Source: Conchocele bisecta | Taxonomy: Eukaryota > Mollusca > Bivalvia > Lucinida > Thyasiridae | Assembly (NCBI GenBank): GCA_029237695.1 | Contig: CM055266.1 | Location: 113,353,370 to 113,417,369, forward strand | DNA: 64,000 nt | Direction of reading: 5' to 3' | In this document: positions 41,999 through 51,931 of the stretch, piece by piece | Position numbering within the stretch: the first letter of the stretch is position 1 | Layout of the letters: the number at the start of each line of letters is the position of its first letter | Notes under the pieces: model-generated | Told to the model about the DNA's origin: nothing | The model's input: the letters and a program-made list of their open reading frames with translations, nothing else | Databases searched by the model: none | Program-made: the position numbers and the translations under genes

Positions 41999-44900
41999 TT
42001 ATTCCTTGCGAATGTTTATCCGACTAAACACCATCCCGTACGCCTCGCAGACGGGATTCAGGCAGCAGCCGATAATCACGCTGAATAACCTCCGCCAGCA
42101 GCCGACAGTGATGGAGAAATCGCGCAGACACGGCGTCAGACACCAGACGTGCGCGAATGACGTCACGGCGAACTCGCAGCCCCACTGCAGCGCGATACAG
42201 AGGCCACATAGAGTGGTGAGGAGACGGTAGCAGACGTTCTTGCTGCACTCGAAGCACTTGAAGCTGTTCACCCAGACGCAGTCCATGGAGCGGATGCCGT
42301 CTGGCTCACCAATCACGTCCTCGAACCGCGTCTAAAATAGAACCGTAAATATTAACTATTTATCTATAAATAGTTCAAAAATAGCACACGACAATTAATT
42401 ATATTTTCTTTTATTTCTCCCTGTATATATCATGAATATGTCTTGGAATTTCATTAGAATTGAGTCCGGAAATTCCAAGACATATTTACAGAGAGAAATA
42501 AGAAAAATGCTCATAGAAACCTGTGTGCTATTAATAGTTAAAAAATAGACGGCAAGTTAGTATATTTTCTTTTGTTTTCCCTGTAAGTATCATGAATATG
42601 TCGCGGAATTTTAAATTACAGCACATTTACAAAGAGAAATAAGAAAATACTCCTAATTTGCTGGCTCTAACTTTCGCCGCTTGCATGAAGATAGTTGAAG
42701 ACACACGCCATTTGATTTCGTGGCTAAGCAGATGTGCGATATTTCATGAAAAGTATTCACACACACTACGATATTTCATGAAAAGTATTCACACACTCTA
42801 CGATATTTCATGAAAAGTATTCACACACTAGTATTCACACACTCTACGATATTTCATGAAAAGTATTCACACACTCTACGATATTTCTCCGTAAAATGTT
42901 CCGCATTTGCTATAATAATTTTGTCAACTTTCGACGTCATTTACGGAAAATATCACACTTTCTGTAAATCAAATCATACAAATATTCTTGGGTACAAAAT
43001 CACATGGCCTCTCTCATTTACACACAATCTGTGACTGCCTTGGGAAATAGGGTTTATTACATGTGTCACCTGTCTCAGCACCGATCTATTAGTACACGCC
43101 TGCAACCCGTCCCCGATCTATTAGTACACGCCTGCAACCTGTCGTCCCCGATCTATTAGTACACGCCTGCAACCCGTCCCCGAGCTATTAGTACACGCCT
43201 GCAACCTGTCCCCGATCTATTAGTACACGCCTGCAATCTGTCGTCCCCGATCTATTAGTACAGCTGCAACCCTCCCCGACATTCCCGTACACGCCTGCAA
43301 CCTGTCCCCGATCTATTAGTACACGCCTGCAACCCGTCCCCGAGCTATTAGTACACGCCTGCAACCCGTCCCCGTCATTGAGTACCTACCCGTCCCCGAG
43401 CAGTACACGCCTGCAACCCGTCCCCGATCTATTAGTACACGCATGCAACCAGTCCCGATCTATTAGTACACGCCTGCAACCCGTCCCCGATCTATTAGTA
43501 CACGTCTGCAACCCGTCCCCGAGCTATTAGTACACGCCTGCAACCCGTCCCCGATCTATTAGTACACGCCTGCAACCCGTCCCCGGTCTATTAGTACACG
43601 CCTGCAACCCGTCCCGATATATTAGTACACGCCTGCAATCCGTCCCCGATCTATTAGTACACGCCTGCATCCCGTCCCCGGTCTATTAGTACACGCCTGC
43701 AACCCGTCCCCGATCTATTAGTACACGCCTGCAACCCGTCCCCGGTCTATTAGTGCACGCCTGCAACCCGTCCCCGATATATTAGTACACGCCTGTAACC
43801 CGTCCCCGGTCTATTAGTGCACGCCTGCAACCCGTCCCCGATATATTAGTACACGCCTGCAACCCGTCCCCGGTCTATTAGTGCACGCCTGCAACCCGTC
43901 CCCGATATATTAGTACACGCCTGTAACCCGTCCCCGGTATATTAGTACACGCCTGCAACCCGTCCCCGGTATATTAGTACACGCCTGCAACCCGTCCCCG
44001 ATATATTAGTGCACGCCTGCAACCCGTCCCCGATATATTAGTACACGCCTGCAGCCCGTCCCCGGTCTATTAGTGCACGCCTGCAACCCGTCCCCGATAT
44101 ATTAGTACACGCCTGCAACCCGTCCCCGATCTATTAGTACACGCCTGCAACCCGTCCCGATCTATTAGTACACGCCTGCAACCCGTCCCAGATCTATTAG
44201 TACACGTCTGCAACCCGTCCCCGATATATTAGTACACGCCTGCAACCCGTCCCGAGCTATTAGTACACGCCTGCAACCCGTCCCCTATCTATTAGTACAC
44301 GCCTGCAACCCGTCCCGAGCTATTAGTACACGTCTGCAACCCGTCCCCGATGTATTAGTACACGCCTGCAACCCGTCCCGATCTATTAGTACACGTCTGC
44401 AACCCGTCCCCGATATATTAGTACACACCTGCAACCCGTCCCCGATATATTAGTACACGCCTGCAACCCGTCCCCGATATGTTAGTACACGTCTGCAACC
44501 CGTCCCCGATATATTAGTACACGCCTGCAACCCGTCCCCGAGCTATTAGTACACGCCTGCAACCCGTCCCCGATCTATTAGTACACGTCTGCAACCCGTC
44601 CCCGATCTGTTAGTACACGTCTGCAACCCGTCCCCGATATATTAGTACACGCCTGCAACCCGTCCCGAGCTATTAGTACACGCCTGCAACCCGTCCCCTA
44701 TCTATTAGTACACGCCTGCAACCCGTCCCGAGCTATTAGTACACGTCTGCAACCCGTCCCCGATGTATTAGTACACGCCTGCAACCCGTCCCGATCTATT
44801 AGTACACGTCTGCAACCCGTCCCCGATATATTAGTACACACCTGCAACCCGTCCCCGATATATTAGTACACGCCTGCAACCCGTCCCCGATCTGTTAGTA

Positions 44901-46565
44901 CACGTCTGCAACCCGTCCCCGATATATTAGTACACGTCTGCAACCCGTCCCCGAGCTATTAGTACACGCCTGCAACCCGTCCCCGATCTATTAGTACACG
45001 TCTGCAACCCGTCCCCGATCTGTTAGTACACGTCTGCAACCCGTCCCCGATATATTAGTACACGTCTGCAAACCCGTCCCCGAGCTATTAGTACACGCCT
45101 GCAACCCGTCCCCGATCTATTAGTACACGTCTGCAACCCGTCCCCGATCTGTTAGTACACGTCTGCAACCCGTCCCCGATATATTAGTACACGTCTGCAA
45201 CCCGCCCCCGAGCTATTAGTACACGCCTGCAACCCGTCCCCGATCTATTAGTACACGTCTGCAACCCGTCCCCGGTCTATTAGTACACGTCTGCAACCCG
45301 TCCCCGGTCTATTAGTTAGTACACGTCTGCAACCCGTCCCCGACCTATTAGTACACGCCTGCAACCCGTCCCCGATCTATTGGTACACGTCTGCAACCCG
45401 TCCCCGGTCTATTAGTTAGTACTCGCCTGCAACCCGTCCCCGATATATTAGTACACGCCTACACGCCTGGGGGCCGTTTCACTAAACTTCGTACGACTAA
45501 AATGTTCGTAGGTGCAAACTTATAATAGTCTGTACATTTCATATTAACAATGTTTCCTTGTAAACAATTATTGGATTTACATTTATTGAGCATAGGCTGC
45601 ATATGCAACCTATGCTCAATAAATGCATATCCATCAATTGAAATTTCCAGACGATTCTAAATTTGCACTTACGAACATTTTCGTCCTACGAAGTTTAGTG
45701 AATAGGCCCCCTGCAACATGGGGCCCGATTCACTAAACTTCGTCGTAAGTGCAAAATTCAATTTTAGAATAGCATTTACACTGACTGCCGATGGTGTTAT
45801 AACATCTTCAGTGGATGTGTTCCCATGCAATGATGTGTGCATGTAGGTGCAATACGATAACGTTAGTTAACCACGTTACTGTGAGGAGCAAATTAATAAA
45901 AATCTTCGTACGAACATTTGTATGGTACGAAATTTAGTAAGGATGGAGGATGCTTTCACTGACGGACTGGCGGAGGCCCTGGGAAGTGAAGACCCTGATC
46001 CTGACCCTGATTGCTTGTTAGAAGCAAGACGGGTGTTTCATTGATAGAATGGCGGCGAACGGTGCAGATCCTGATAAGACTGCGCTGCGCTATATTGCTT
46101 GTTAGAAGCAAGACGGGTGGTTCATTGATATAATGGCGGCAAACGGTGCAGATCACAGGCTGATATGGATCTACACTGTTCGCAAAACACTTAAACCCCA
46201 TTTCTCCAGTCACAGTCACATGTGTATACGTTAACCCTTAGACCGCTACACACAACAATTGTCGTCTGCTGTTGTTTATATCTTGCCTTATTTCTCAATA
46301 ACAACATGGTTTGACAGCACTTCAGAATCGTTTCCAATGGAAATGATTTTAGAGTGCTGTCAAATAATGTAAATTATTCTAAAGTGCTGTCAATGCATGT
46401 TTTTGATGATAACAATGTAATATAGAAAATAAACGACAAGAAATTAAGATATCGGTGTAAGGGTTAAACAGGGCACATATTACATACCTTTATATGTGTG
46501 TTCAGTTCGTTCGGGTCCCTATTGTCCATATCAGGGGACAGCTTGGTATCCTTGCCAGACGACAT
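41999..46565 (-). CDS. cavE: caveolin, join(complement 46565-46488, 42331-41999)
   Basis: Predicted 136 residues. Exon 1 (26 residues) ends DMDNRDPNELNTHIK. Exon 2 opens TRFEDVIGEPDGIRSMD (27-43). Residues 43-62 are scaffolding-like and about 63-94 form the hydrophobic hairpin with LTPC, P93 matching CAV1 P132. It has 13 cysteines. It aligns without gaps to cavC and cavF through the core. The 4,156-bp phase-0 intron (AAG|GTATGT ... CTATTTTAG|ACG) contains a 2.4-kb satellite array, two B-type elements, a D copy and a TTAA-bounded L element 20 bp from the donor. The gene begins at a clean ATG. It is divergent from cavF and convergent with cavD. The call rests on every caveolin landmark being present; expression across such an intron is assumed. 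Confidence 0.93.
42360..42655. repeat. Pair of related fold-backs near the cavE acceptor
   Basis: TTTATTTCTCCCTGTATATA pairs with TACAGAGAGAAATAAG, and a second decayed copy follows at about 42556-42650. They begin some 30 bp upstream of the exon 2 acceptor. Confidence 0.6.
42690..43020. mobile_element. Family N element with internal tandem repeat
   Basis: N arms (GACACACGCCATTTGATTTC to CACATGGCCTCTCTCAT). The CGATATTTCATGAAAAGTAT segment is repeated about five times in 32-bp steps at 42737-42895. Confidence 0.65.
43079..45468. repeat. Satellite array of about 32-bp units in the cavE intron
   Basis: Roughly 75 units of CCCCGATCTATTAGTACACG plus CCTGCAACCCGT; the array includes 31- and 36-bp variants. 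Variable positions (GATCTATT, GATATATT, GAGCTATT, GGTCTATT, GATCTGTT; GCCTG or GTCTG) define higher-order blocks: 413 bp between the two TCCCCTATCT units (44281, 44694), and 128-129 bp between GATCTGTT units at 44889, 45017 and 45146. Confidence 0.95.
45469..45711. mobile_element. Family B fold-back inserted in the satellite
   Basis: GGGGCCGTTTCACTAAAC to AGTTTAGTGAATAGGCCCC. The satellite word GCCTGCAAC is split into GCCTG and CTGCAAC, giving a CTG duplication. Confidence 0.85.
45717..45946. mobile_element. Family B variant (B')
   Basis: GGGGCCCGATTCACTAAACT to TACGAAATTTAGTAAG with the B' interior shared with 14574-14800. Confidence 0.65.
45955..46225. mobile_element. Family D element with internal duplication
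   Basis: GCTTGTTAGAAGCAAGACGG occurs twice about 84 bp apart. The right end CTCCAGTCACAGTCACAT is typical of D. Confidence 0.65.
46231..46467. mobile_element. Family L element (TTAA-bounded), in the cavE intron
   Basis: TTAACCCTTAGACCGCTACA to GGTGTAAGGGTTAA, with CAGCACTTCAGAATCGTTTC pairing. TTAA at both borders. Confidence 0.8.
46488..46565 (-). CDS. cavE exon 1
   Basis: 26 codons, MSSGKDTKLSPDM then DNRDPNELNTHIK at the donor. Too short for ordinary ORF calling, but the motif and frame join exactly to exon 2. Confidence 0.9.
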
Positions 46566-46893
46566 TATACAAGATGATGTTGAATTTATTTTATTAATTT
46601 ATTTATTTCCAACATTACATTAAAAGCAACATATCAGGCATGCTGATGTTGGCTAACTGAATTTCGTGTTAATATAATTGCGGTGTGTTTTATACTTTCA
46701 TCATCATTAAAATGTCTTAAAATTCTGTACACTGAAACTTGCATTGTGGATTTTGTTTGTAATTAAAGAAATGATTTTACAATATAATCATTCATTATAC
46801 AGATTTAAACGCATTTTGAACGCGGTGACTGGTAACCATACACCCTCACTATTCTAAACAACTGCATAACAACAGGGATTAATTATACGTACC
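46566..46893. other. Upstream region of cavE
   Basis: Unique, strongly AT-rich (TTTATTTTATTAATTTATTT near 46584). A promoter is expected here but I cannot place it. Confidence 0.4.
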
Positions 46894-47109
46894 TTAACCC
46901 TTAAAAGGCGGGAACTGAAAACTATCGTTTGTTGTTGTTTCGTACTCGTCTTCTTTGTTCTCTCTCAATAAAACAAGGTTTGACAGTACTTTAGAATCAT
47001 TTCCCTTGAAAATGATTCTAAAGCACTACCGGAGCATGTTTTTGATGATACACCTGGAAACGATATAATCAGCAGACGACAAAAAGTAATTCAGCATTCT
47101 AAGGGTTAA
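46894..47109. mobile_element. Family L element (TTAA-bounded)
   Basis: TTAACCCTTAAAAGGCGGGA to TTCTAAGGGTTAA, with the AGTACTTTAGAATCATTTCC hairpin. Confidence 0.8.
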
Positions 47110-47146
47110 CAATAGTGATTTGTTCTGACACCATCAGTAATGGGTG

Positions 47147-47361
47147 TTAACCCTTAGACTGCTGAGCACGAAAATTGTCGTCTGCTGATGCTTTATATTT
47201 TGCCTTCTTTCTCAATAAAGACATGGTTTAACAGCACTTTAGAATCATTTCCACTGGAAATGATTCTAAAATACTGTCAAACCATGTTTTTGATGAGAAC
47301 AAATCGAAAATAAAAAATAAACAGCAGACGACAACATTTAATTTGGCAGTGTAAGGGTTAA
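47147..47361. mobile_element. Family L element (TTAA-bounded)
   Basis: TTAACCCTTAGACTGCTGAG to GCAGTGTAAGGGTTAA, with a hairpin arm CAGCACTTTAGAATCATTTC. Confidence 0.8.
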
Positions 47362-47399
47362 CTGTTATGCATTGTGCGAAAGTAAGGCCAGAACAATAA

Positions 47400-47835
47400 G
47401 TACATCGATTCTCAGACACGGGGTTTGCGCCGCGCGCAATGTGAAGCGGAAGGGCGGATTATGTTTAACCCTTTGAACCCGAAAGCCCGCTTTATCGGTT
47501 TATGCAAACAATGCAGATCCAGATGAGCCGGCCCTTTTTACAAATGGAATAGTCTGAAAATCATTTTGCGATGATTGGATTGGTTGCAAAATTAACATAT
47601 CGCAGCCCATTCAGTTACTTAGGGTTGAAAGGGTTAATATATTTATTTTCTTTGAGATGTTCGTCTCTGATTTTTTACAAGTTGTCAGATGCATATGATA
47701 TGCATCTGGCAACTTGAAAACAAATCAGAGAAGAACATCTCAAACAAAAAGAATATGTTCTATAAAGTGACTATAACCTCTTTAGACATGAACAATCACA
47801 AGATTTTCGTCAGACATGACTGGATTTAACATGTT
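47400..47835. repeat. Family O repeat interrupted by family E
   Basis: Counterpart of 28603-28865. It includes the GTTGTCAGATGCATATGATA hairpin and AACAATCACAAGATTTTCGT tail. E sits at 47465-47637. Confidence 0.7.
47465..47637. mobile_element. Family E element, deleted copy (TTAA empty site known)
   Basis: TTAACCCTTTGAACCCGAAA to GGGTTGAAAGGGTTAA. The hairpin is missing one arm. Comparison with 28603-28865 shows one TTAA before insertion. Confidence 0.8.
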
Positions 47836-48167
47836 TTTGCATGGTAGTGTATTTTATTGATCATGTGGAGAATTTGTAGTACAATTTTATTTCTCCATGA
47901 CGATACAATGCTCGACGGGCAGGGATTATTCAGGCGCGGCGATATCTGAGAACCAAAGTACTGCTTTATGGCCTAAGACTACATGGCTGAGATACAGCAT
48001 ATTTGCGCATGTGCTGTTCTAACCGATGATCTATGGGGACCAATCAATATATTCTCCACCACATAATATAATATTCGTGAGTACATGTATTTAACCCATT
48101 TCTTGCTGAGGATATGCCATTTTGATTAGGGAAAATCATAAATATTTGTGCTATATATAATATATGT
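47836..48167. other. Gene-free stretch
   Basis: Unique AT-rich sequence; nothing recognised. Confidence 0.35.
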
Positions 48168-48225
48168 GCTTAGACGTATATGTTACGACCACCATTTGAA
48201 CCGTCTCATCGTTTCATTGATAAAT

Positions 48226-48592
48226 AATTCCAGCACAAAAATATTTACACAATTCCCTAACATTTGATTGGCCCGTAGCAAGTCTCTGTCCAACATTTAT
48301 ATCCCAGTAAGCTCCCACGCCGAACTACTTTCCGTAACCGTGAGGCGCAGTTAAAATAATTCTTAAGAAAATGGAAAATAAAAAACATTTTCTTGATGAA
48401 TTTATTTCAAATGCTGGAATTATAAGGGATGAATGGCATTTTTGTGGAATTTATCGGGGATATAAACTTGGAAAAGTCGCGGGAATACTGGACAAGGCCT
48501 TCCGACCTTCGTCCAGTATTCCCGCGACTTTTCCAAGTTTATACCCCGATAAATTCCACAAAAAGGCCATTCATTCCTATAATAACAAAAGT
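48226..48592. mobile_element. Family H element, full length
   Basis: TTCCAGCACAAAAATATTTA to GGCCATTCATTCCTATAATA; the longest and least broken H copy. Half of a W palindrome (48168-48210) precedes it. Confidence 0.8.
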
Positions 48593-49744
48593 AAAAATAA
48601 CACAAATCATACCCGTAATGGTGTATTCCGCATGGGTCGCTTTTGTTGTTTACAGAGCATTTTGAAGGAAATAAGTGATATTTGGTAATGTGACCTTTAA
48701 TATAAAGGTGCTTATTAGGCTACTTTGCTGATTTCAGAAGAAGACCGTATAAAATAGAATCAAAGTGCTGAAAGAACTGAAAATGTATCGCCAGAAACAT
48801 AACGTAGGAAAGTGTGCCTGCCCCAAACTGATGATGCCCCCATTCGCAGCCTTTGTAGCAATCTTAATCTGGTGTGGGGTGCCGTAACACACCAGATCCC
48901 TTAGCCCATACCATATTAAGAGGCATAAATTGATCCAACTCTCAGATACACTTTACGAATACCAGAGGGCCAGGCCAGGTGCAAAATAGGGAACTGTAAA
49001 GATGAATCCCATCGTAAAGTTCACCCTTCACATTGCTCCCAACCAAATAATTTTGAAGTTGGTATAAAATAATTACTTTTACATGAACCCCGGGTCACCA
49101 TTTTAACAAATCTGAAAGAGCATCAGTGGTCGATCAAGTTTGTACAGTTTCATTCATATCGGCTTGTCAGTACTTGAGAAAATGGTTAAGAATTTAACCC
49201 ACTTTTGAGATGGCGGCCATCTTGGATTTCGTAGCGCCGCCATTTTCATCAAATTTGAAAAAGGCATCAGCAAGAATCATATGTGTAACATTTGACCAAC
49301 ATCTGCCTTGAGCGGTCCATGAGATATAGCAAATTTGAAGTTGGTAATTGAATAATGACCCTTTGACCTTTCAGCGGCCATCTTGGATGACCTAATTATA
49401 CGATTGCAATAACAGAAATGGGGACGGTGACATGTTTGTTATTGATGAAAATTAAAAAGTACTTATAATTAAATACTTTTTTTAGATGTAATGCGGTTAA
49501 TTGCCAAAAGTTCGTTCGTCGGCAGGAAAGGAACTGACAGTAAATTAATCTTAACTTATTTCGCAGACATTCATCATCTGCTTCTGCTCCGCAATTATCC
49601 GCTTGTAATAATTACATTAGCCTTGGTACTTTACCATCCCATTTGATCAAGTACAAGCACCGTAGACGCATTCGCCATGCATTACAGTTACCGTTGCAGA
49701 GGCACCGGATCGTACCGCTCTCGGCTGGTAACGGTACCGGCTTA
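48593..49744. other. Gene-free stretch, probably old repeat
   Basis: Contains GCCGTAACACACCAGATCCC, two GGCGGCCATCTTGG-type motifs and TTGTTATTGATGAAAATTAA, the last shared with 25390 and 36640. No coding signal. Confidence 0.45.
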
Positions 49745-50140
49745 TACAAGGTGCATGCTCACGTGGTTATAACAACAACAGTGGCTGAAAGTATTGCAAT
49801 CTTGAAAGTATTATTTGATATTTTCCTTAATATGAAACAGATTTTGATGAAATATGGCGCAGCAAACGTGTCTTCATGAGCGCATTGGGTCGTCCAGGGA
49901 GTTCGGCACAGACTTATGTCGTTTTTGCGAAGAATCGATTTCCGAAGAAACGACAGAAGTTTGGGCCAAAGTACAGAGACCACAAATGCAGCTTAACAAG
50001 ACGCGTTTGATGCGCCATATTTCATCAAAATCCGGTACGTAATAAGGACAATATAAAAGAATAAGTACTGTCAATCGGATCGATTCTGGAAGTTTCAGTA
50101 CTTGTTGTTGTTGTTAGTACCACGTGAGCATACACCTTGT
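49745..50140. mobile_element. Family I element, complete
   Basis: ACAAGGTGCATGCTCACGTG to CACGTGAGCATACACCTTGT. The inner stem is TCGTTTTTGCGAAGAATCGA. It serves as the intact reference for the split copy at 37919. Confidence 0.8.
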
Positions 50141-50252
50141 TATAGGGGTCGCCCAAAAATAAAATAGATAAATAAAATGGTGATACCGAAAACAGTAATA
50201 TACATGGACGCTGACATAACTGTCTGACGATACAGTACAGATATAAATAACT

Positions 50253-50323
50253 ACAATGGTGCCTCTTTAAAGCGGACAACATGGGAGGTCCCCAGGGTGT
50301 CCGGTTTAGAGAGGTACCACAGA
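50253..50323. mobile_element. Family F palindrome
   Basis: CAATGGTGCCTCTTTAAAGC folds on GGTGTCCGGTTTAGAGAGGT. Confidence 0.7.
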
Positions 50324-50733
50324 AATTCCCGTATATCAGCACGCCAGAACAAATGTTGCTTTTCAATCATGACAGACATTATCATTTGCCATTGATTACA
50401 ATAACATCATACAAATATTAAACACAATGCCGTTTTATGAATATGAGGTTCACATTTACCACATTAAGTCATCACTTATATATTGTATGAGATCCTGCAT
50501 GCAGTCATTCAAACTCACAGGCTCATACAGGCTCATACATCATATAACAACAATGCCACGGGTGACGCGTGTGGAAGGTCGCTTGATATTTGTAAAATAT
50601 AACAGTTATCGATAGCAATTCTATTGACTAAATTGTACAAGCTTTCGAATATGAATATGACCTCGTACATTTGCGTGCAACAATACATTTGTATTCGCAG
50701 TACCGTATATACTAGGCAATTGTAAAACAGTCG

Positions 50734-50945
50734 TAATCCTTACACCGCGATCTTAATCTTTTGTCGTCTGTTGTTTATTTTCTATTTTCCATTTTTATCA
50801 TCGAAAACATGATTTGACAGCACTCTCAGAATCATTTGGAAATGATTCTGAAGTTCTGTCAAACCATGCTTTTTATTGAGAAATAAGGTAATATATAAAA
50901 GCAACAGCAGACGACAATTGTTGTGTGTAGCGGTCTAAGGGTTAA
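50734..50945. mobile_element. Family L element, left TTAA lost
   Basis: TAATCCTTACACCGCGATCT to GCGGTCTAAGGGTTAA; the hairpin is CAGCACTCTCAGAATCATTT. Confidence 0.7.
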
Positions 50946-51545
50946 ACAGTTACATTCTAGTTTACATGGACGCCTCCTTTGGCTACTATTTTGTTAGTTC
51001 TTTCTTATTATGCACGATGGCTGTTCGAAAAGTGTTACACAATAGGTTGCTAGTAATACTATTGCACAAAGCAATGTCGAAACATATTAGGAAAATATAT
51101 TAATACTTGTGATTCATCAGGCTGCTAGGTTCATTCTTCATGTATTTTGCAATCATGAACATGCATTATTATATGAGATGCGTTGCCAAGAAACCTCTCA
51201 AAAAGAGATCACATATGTTGTCGTGGTGTCTGGTATAGAGAGCTTCTAATGAGGTTAATCGTGTCTGTATTCCAGTGTGGATGATGAGTACAACATACAA
51301 TTCACGAAAGAAATATTTCCAAATTCGATACATCATTTTTCATTTAGTATTTCTGATTCGATATGTTGAAAATGAAATGAAAATGTGATATTTTTTTACA
51401 AGACCTACCGATGACAATTGAATGTGAGAGTAGAAAAGGGGGTCCAGAAAGGACTTATCCCCCTTTTTCCACTGACCCCTTCAAGGGTATTACTTTTCAA
51501 TCAGTTATCGTATGCTAGCGCATGGACGTATGAGCAACTACGAGT
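50946..51545. other. Gene-free stretch upstream of cavF
   Basis: One decayed F end (GTGTCTGGTATAGAGAGC near 51225). Otherwise unique. Confidence 0.4.
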
Positions 51546-51649
51546 TACAATGGAGTCAACGTGTAAGTGCACACACGAACGAACACGACAGGTTGGAACC
51601 AACCTGTCGTGTTCGTTCGTGTGTGCACTTACACGCTGACCCCACTGTA
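51546..51649. mobile_element. Family M palindrome
   Basis: CAATGGAGTCAACGTGTAAG to ACACGCTGACCCCACTG, TA-flanked, with near-perfect arms. Confidence 0.85.
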
Positions 51650-51781
51650 TCACAGGTATGGATATCAACATGTAAGCGGGTATACACACTATAATTATAT
51701 TTGTTCGTTTCCATTTCCATATATTAATGAGAAACAAGAGAAACAATGAACCATCGTCTCCAATTTACCGGCAAAAACAAA

Positions 51782-51788
51782 TATAAAA
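51782..51788 (+). promoter_or_regulatory. Possible TATA box of cavF
   Basis: TATAAAA about 87 bases upstream of the cavF ATG, with an initiator-like TCAGCTC some 33 bases downstream. The sequence between here and exon 1 is unique. Motif and spacing only. Confidence 0.4.
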
Positions 51789-51868
51789 CTACGCCCGATG
51801 CAGGAGGTATAGCAGTCAGCTCCCGAACACCAGCCGTATTGTAGTCGACCGTATAGACACCGAGCAAC

Positions 51869-51931
51869 ATGGGCGAACAACGCGTAGACTTGGTCAACAG
51901 GGATCCTAGTGACTTAAACTCGCATATAAAG
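51869..51931 (+). CDS. cavF exon 1
   Basis: 21 codons; LVNRDPSDLNSHIK reaches the donor. ATG context is CAACATGG. Confidence 0.92.

Noticed and set aside
43079..45468. CRISPR-like appearance of regular 32-bp units
   Set aside because: There are no unique spacers between repeats; it is a head-to-tail satellite in a eukaryotic intron.
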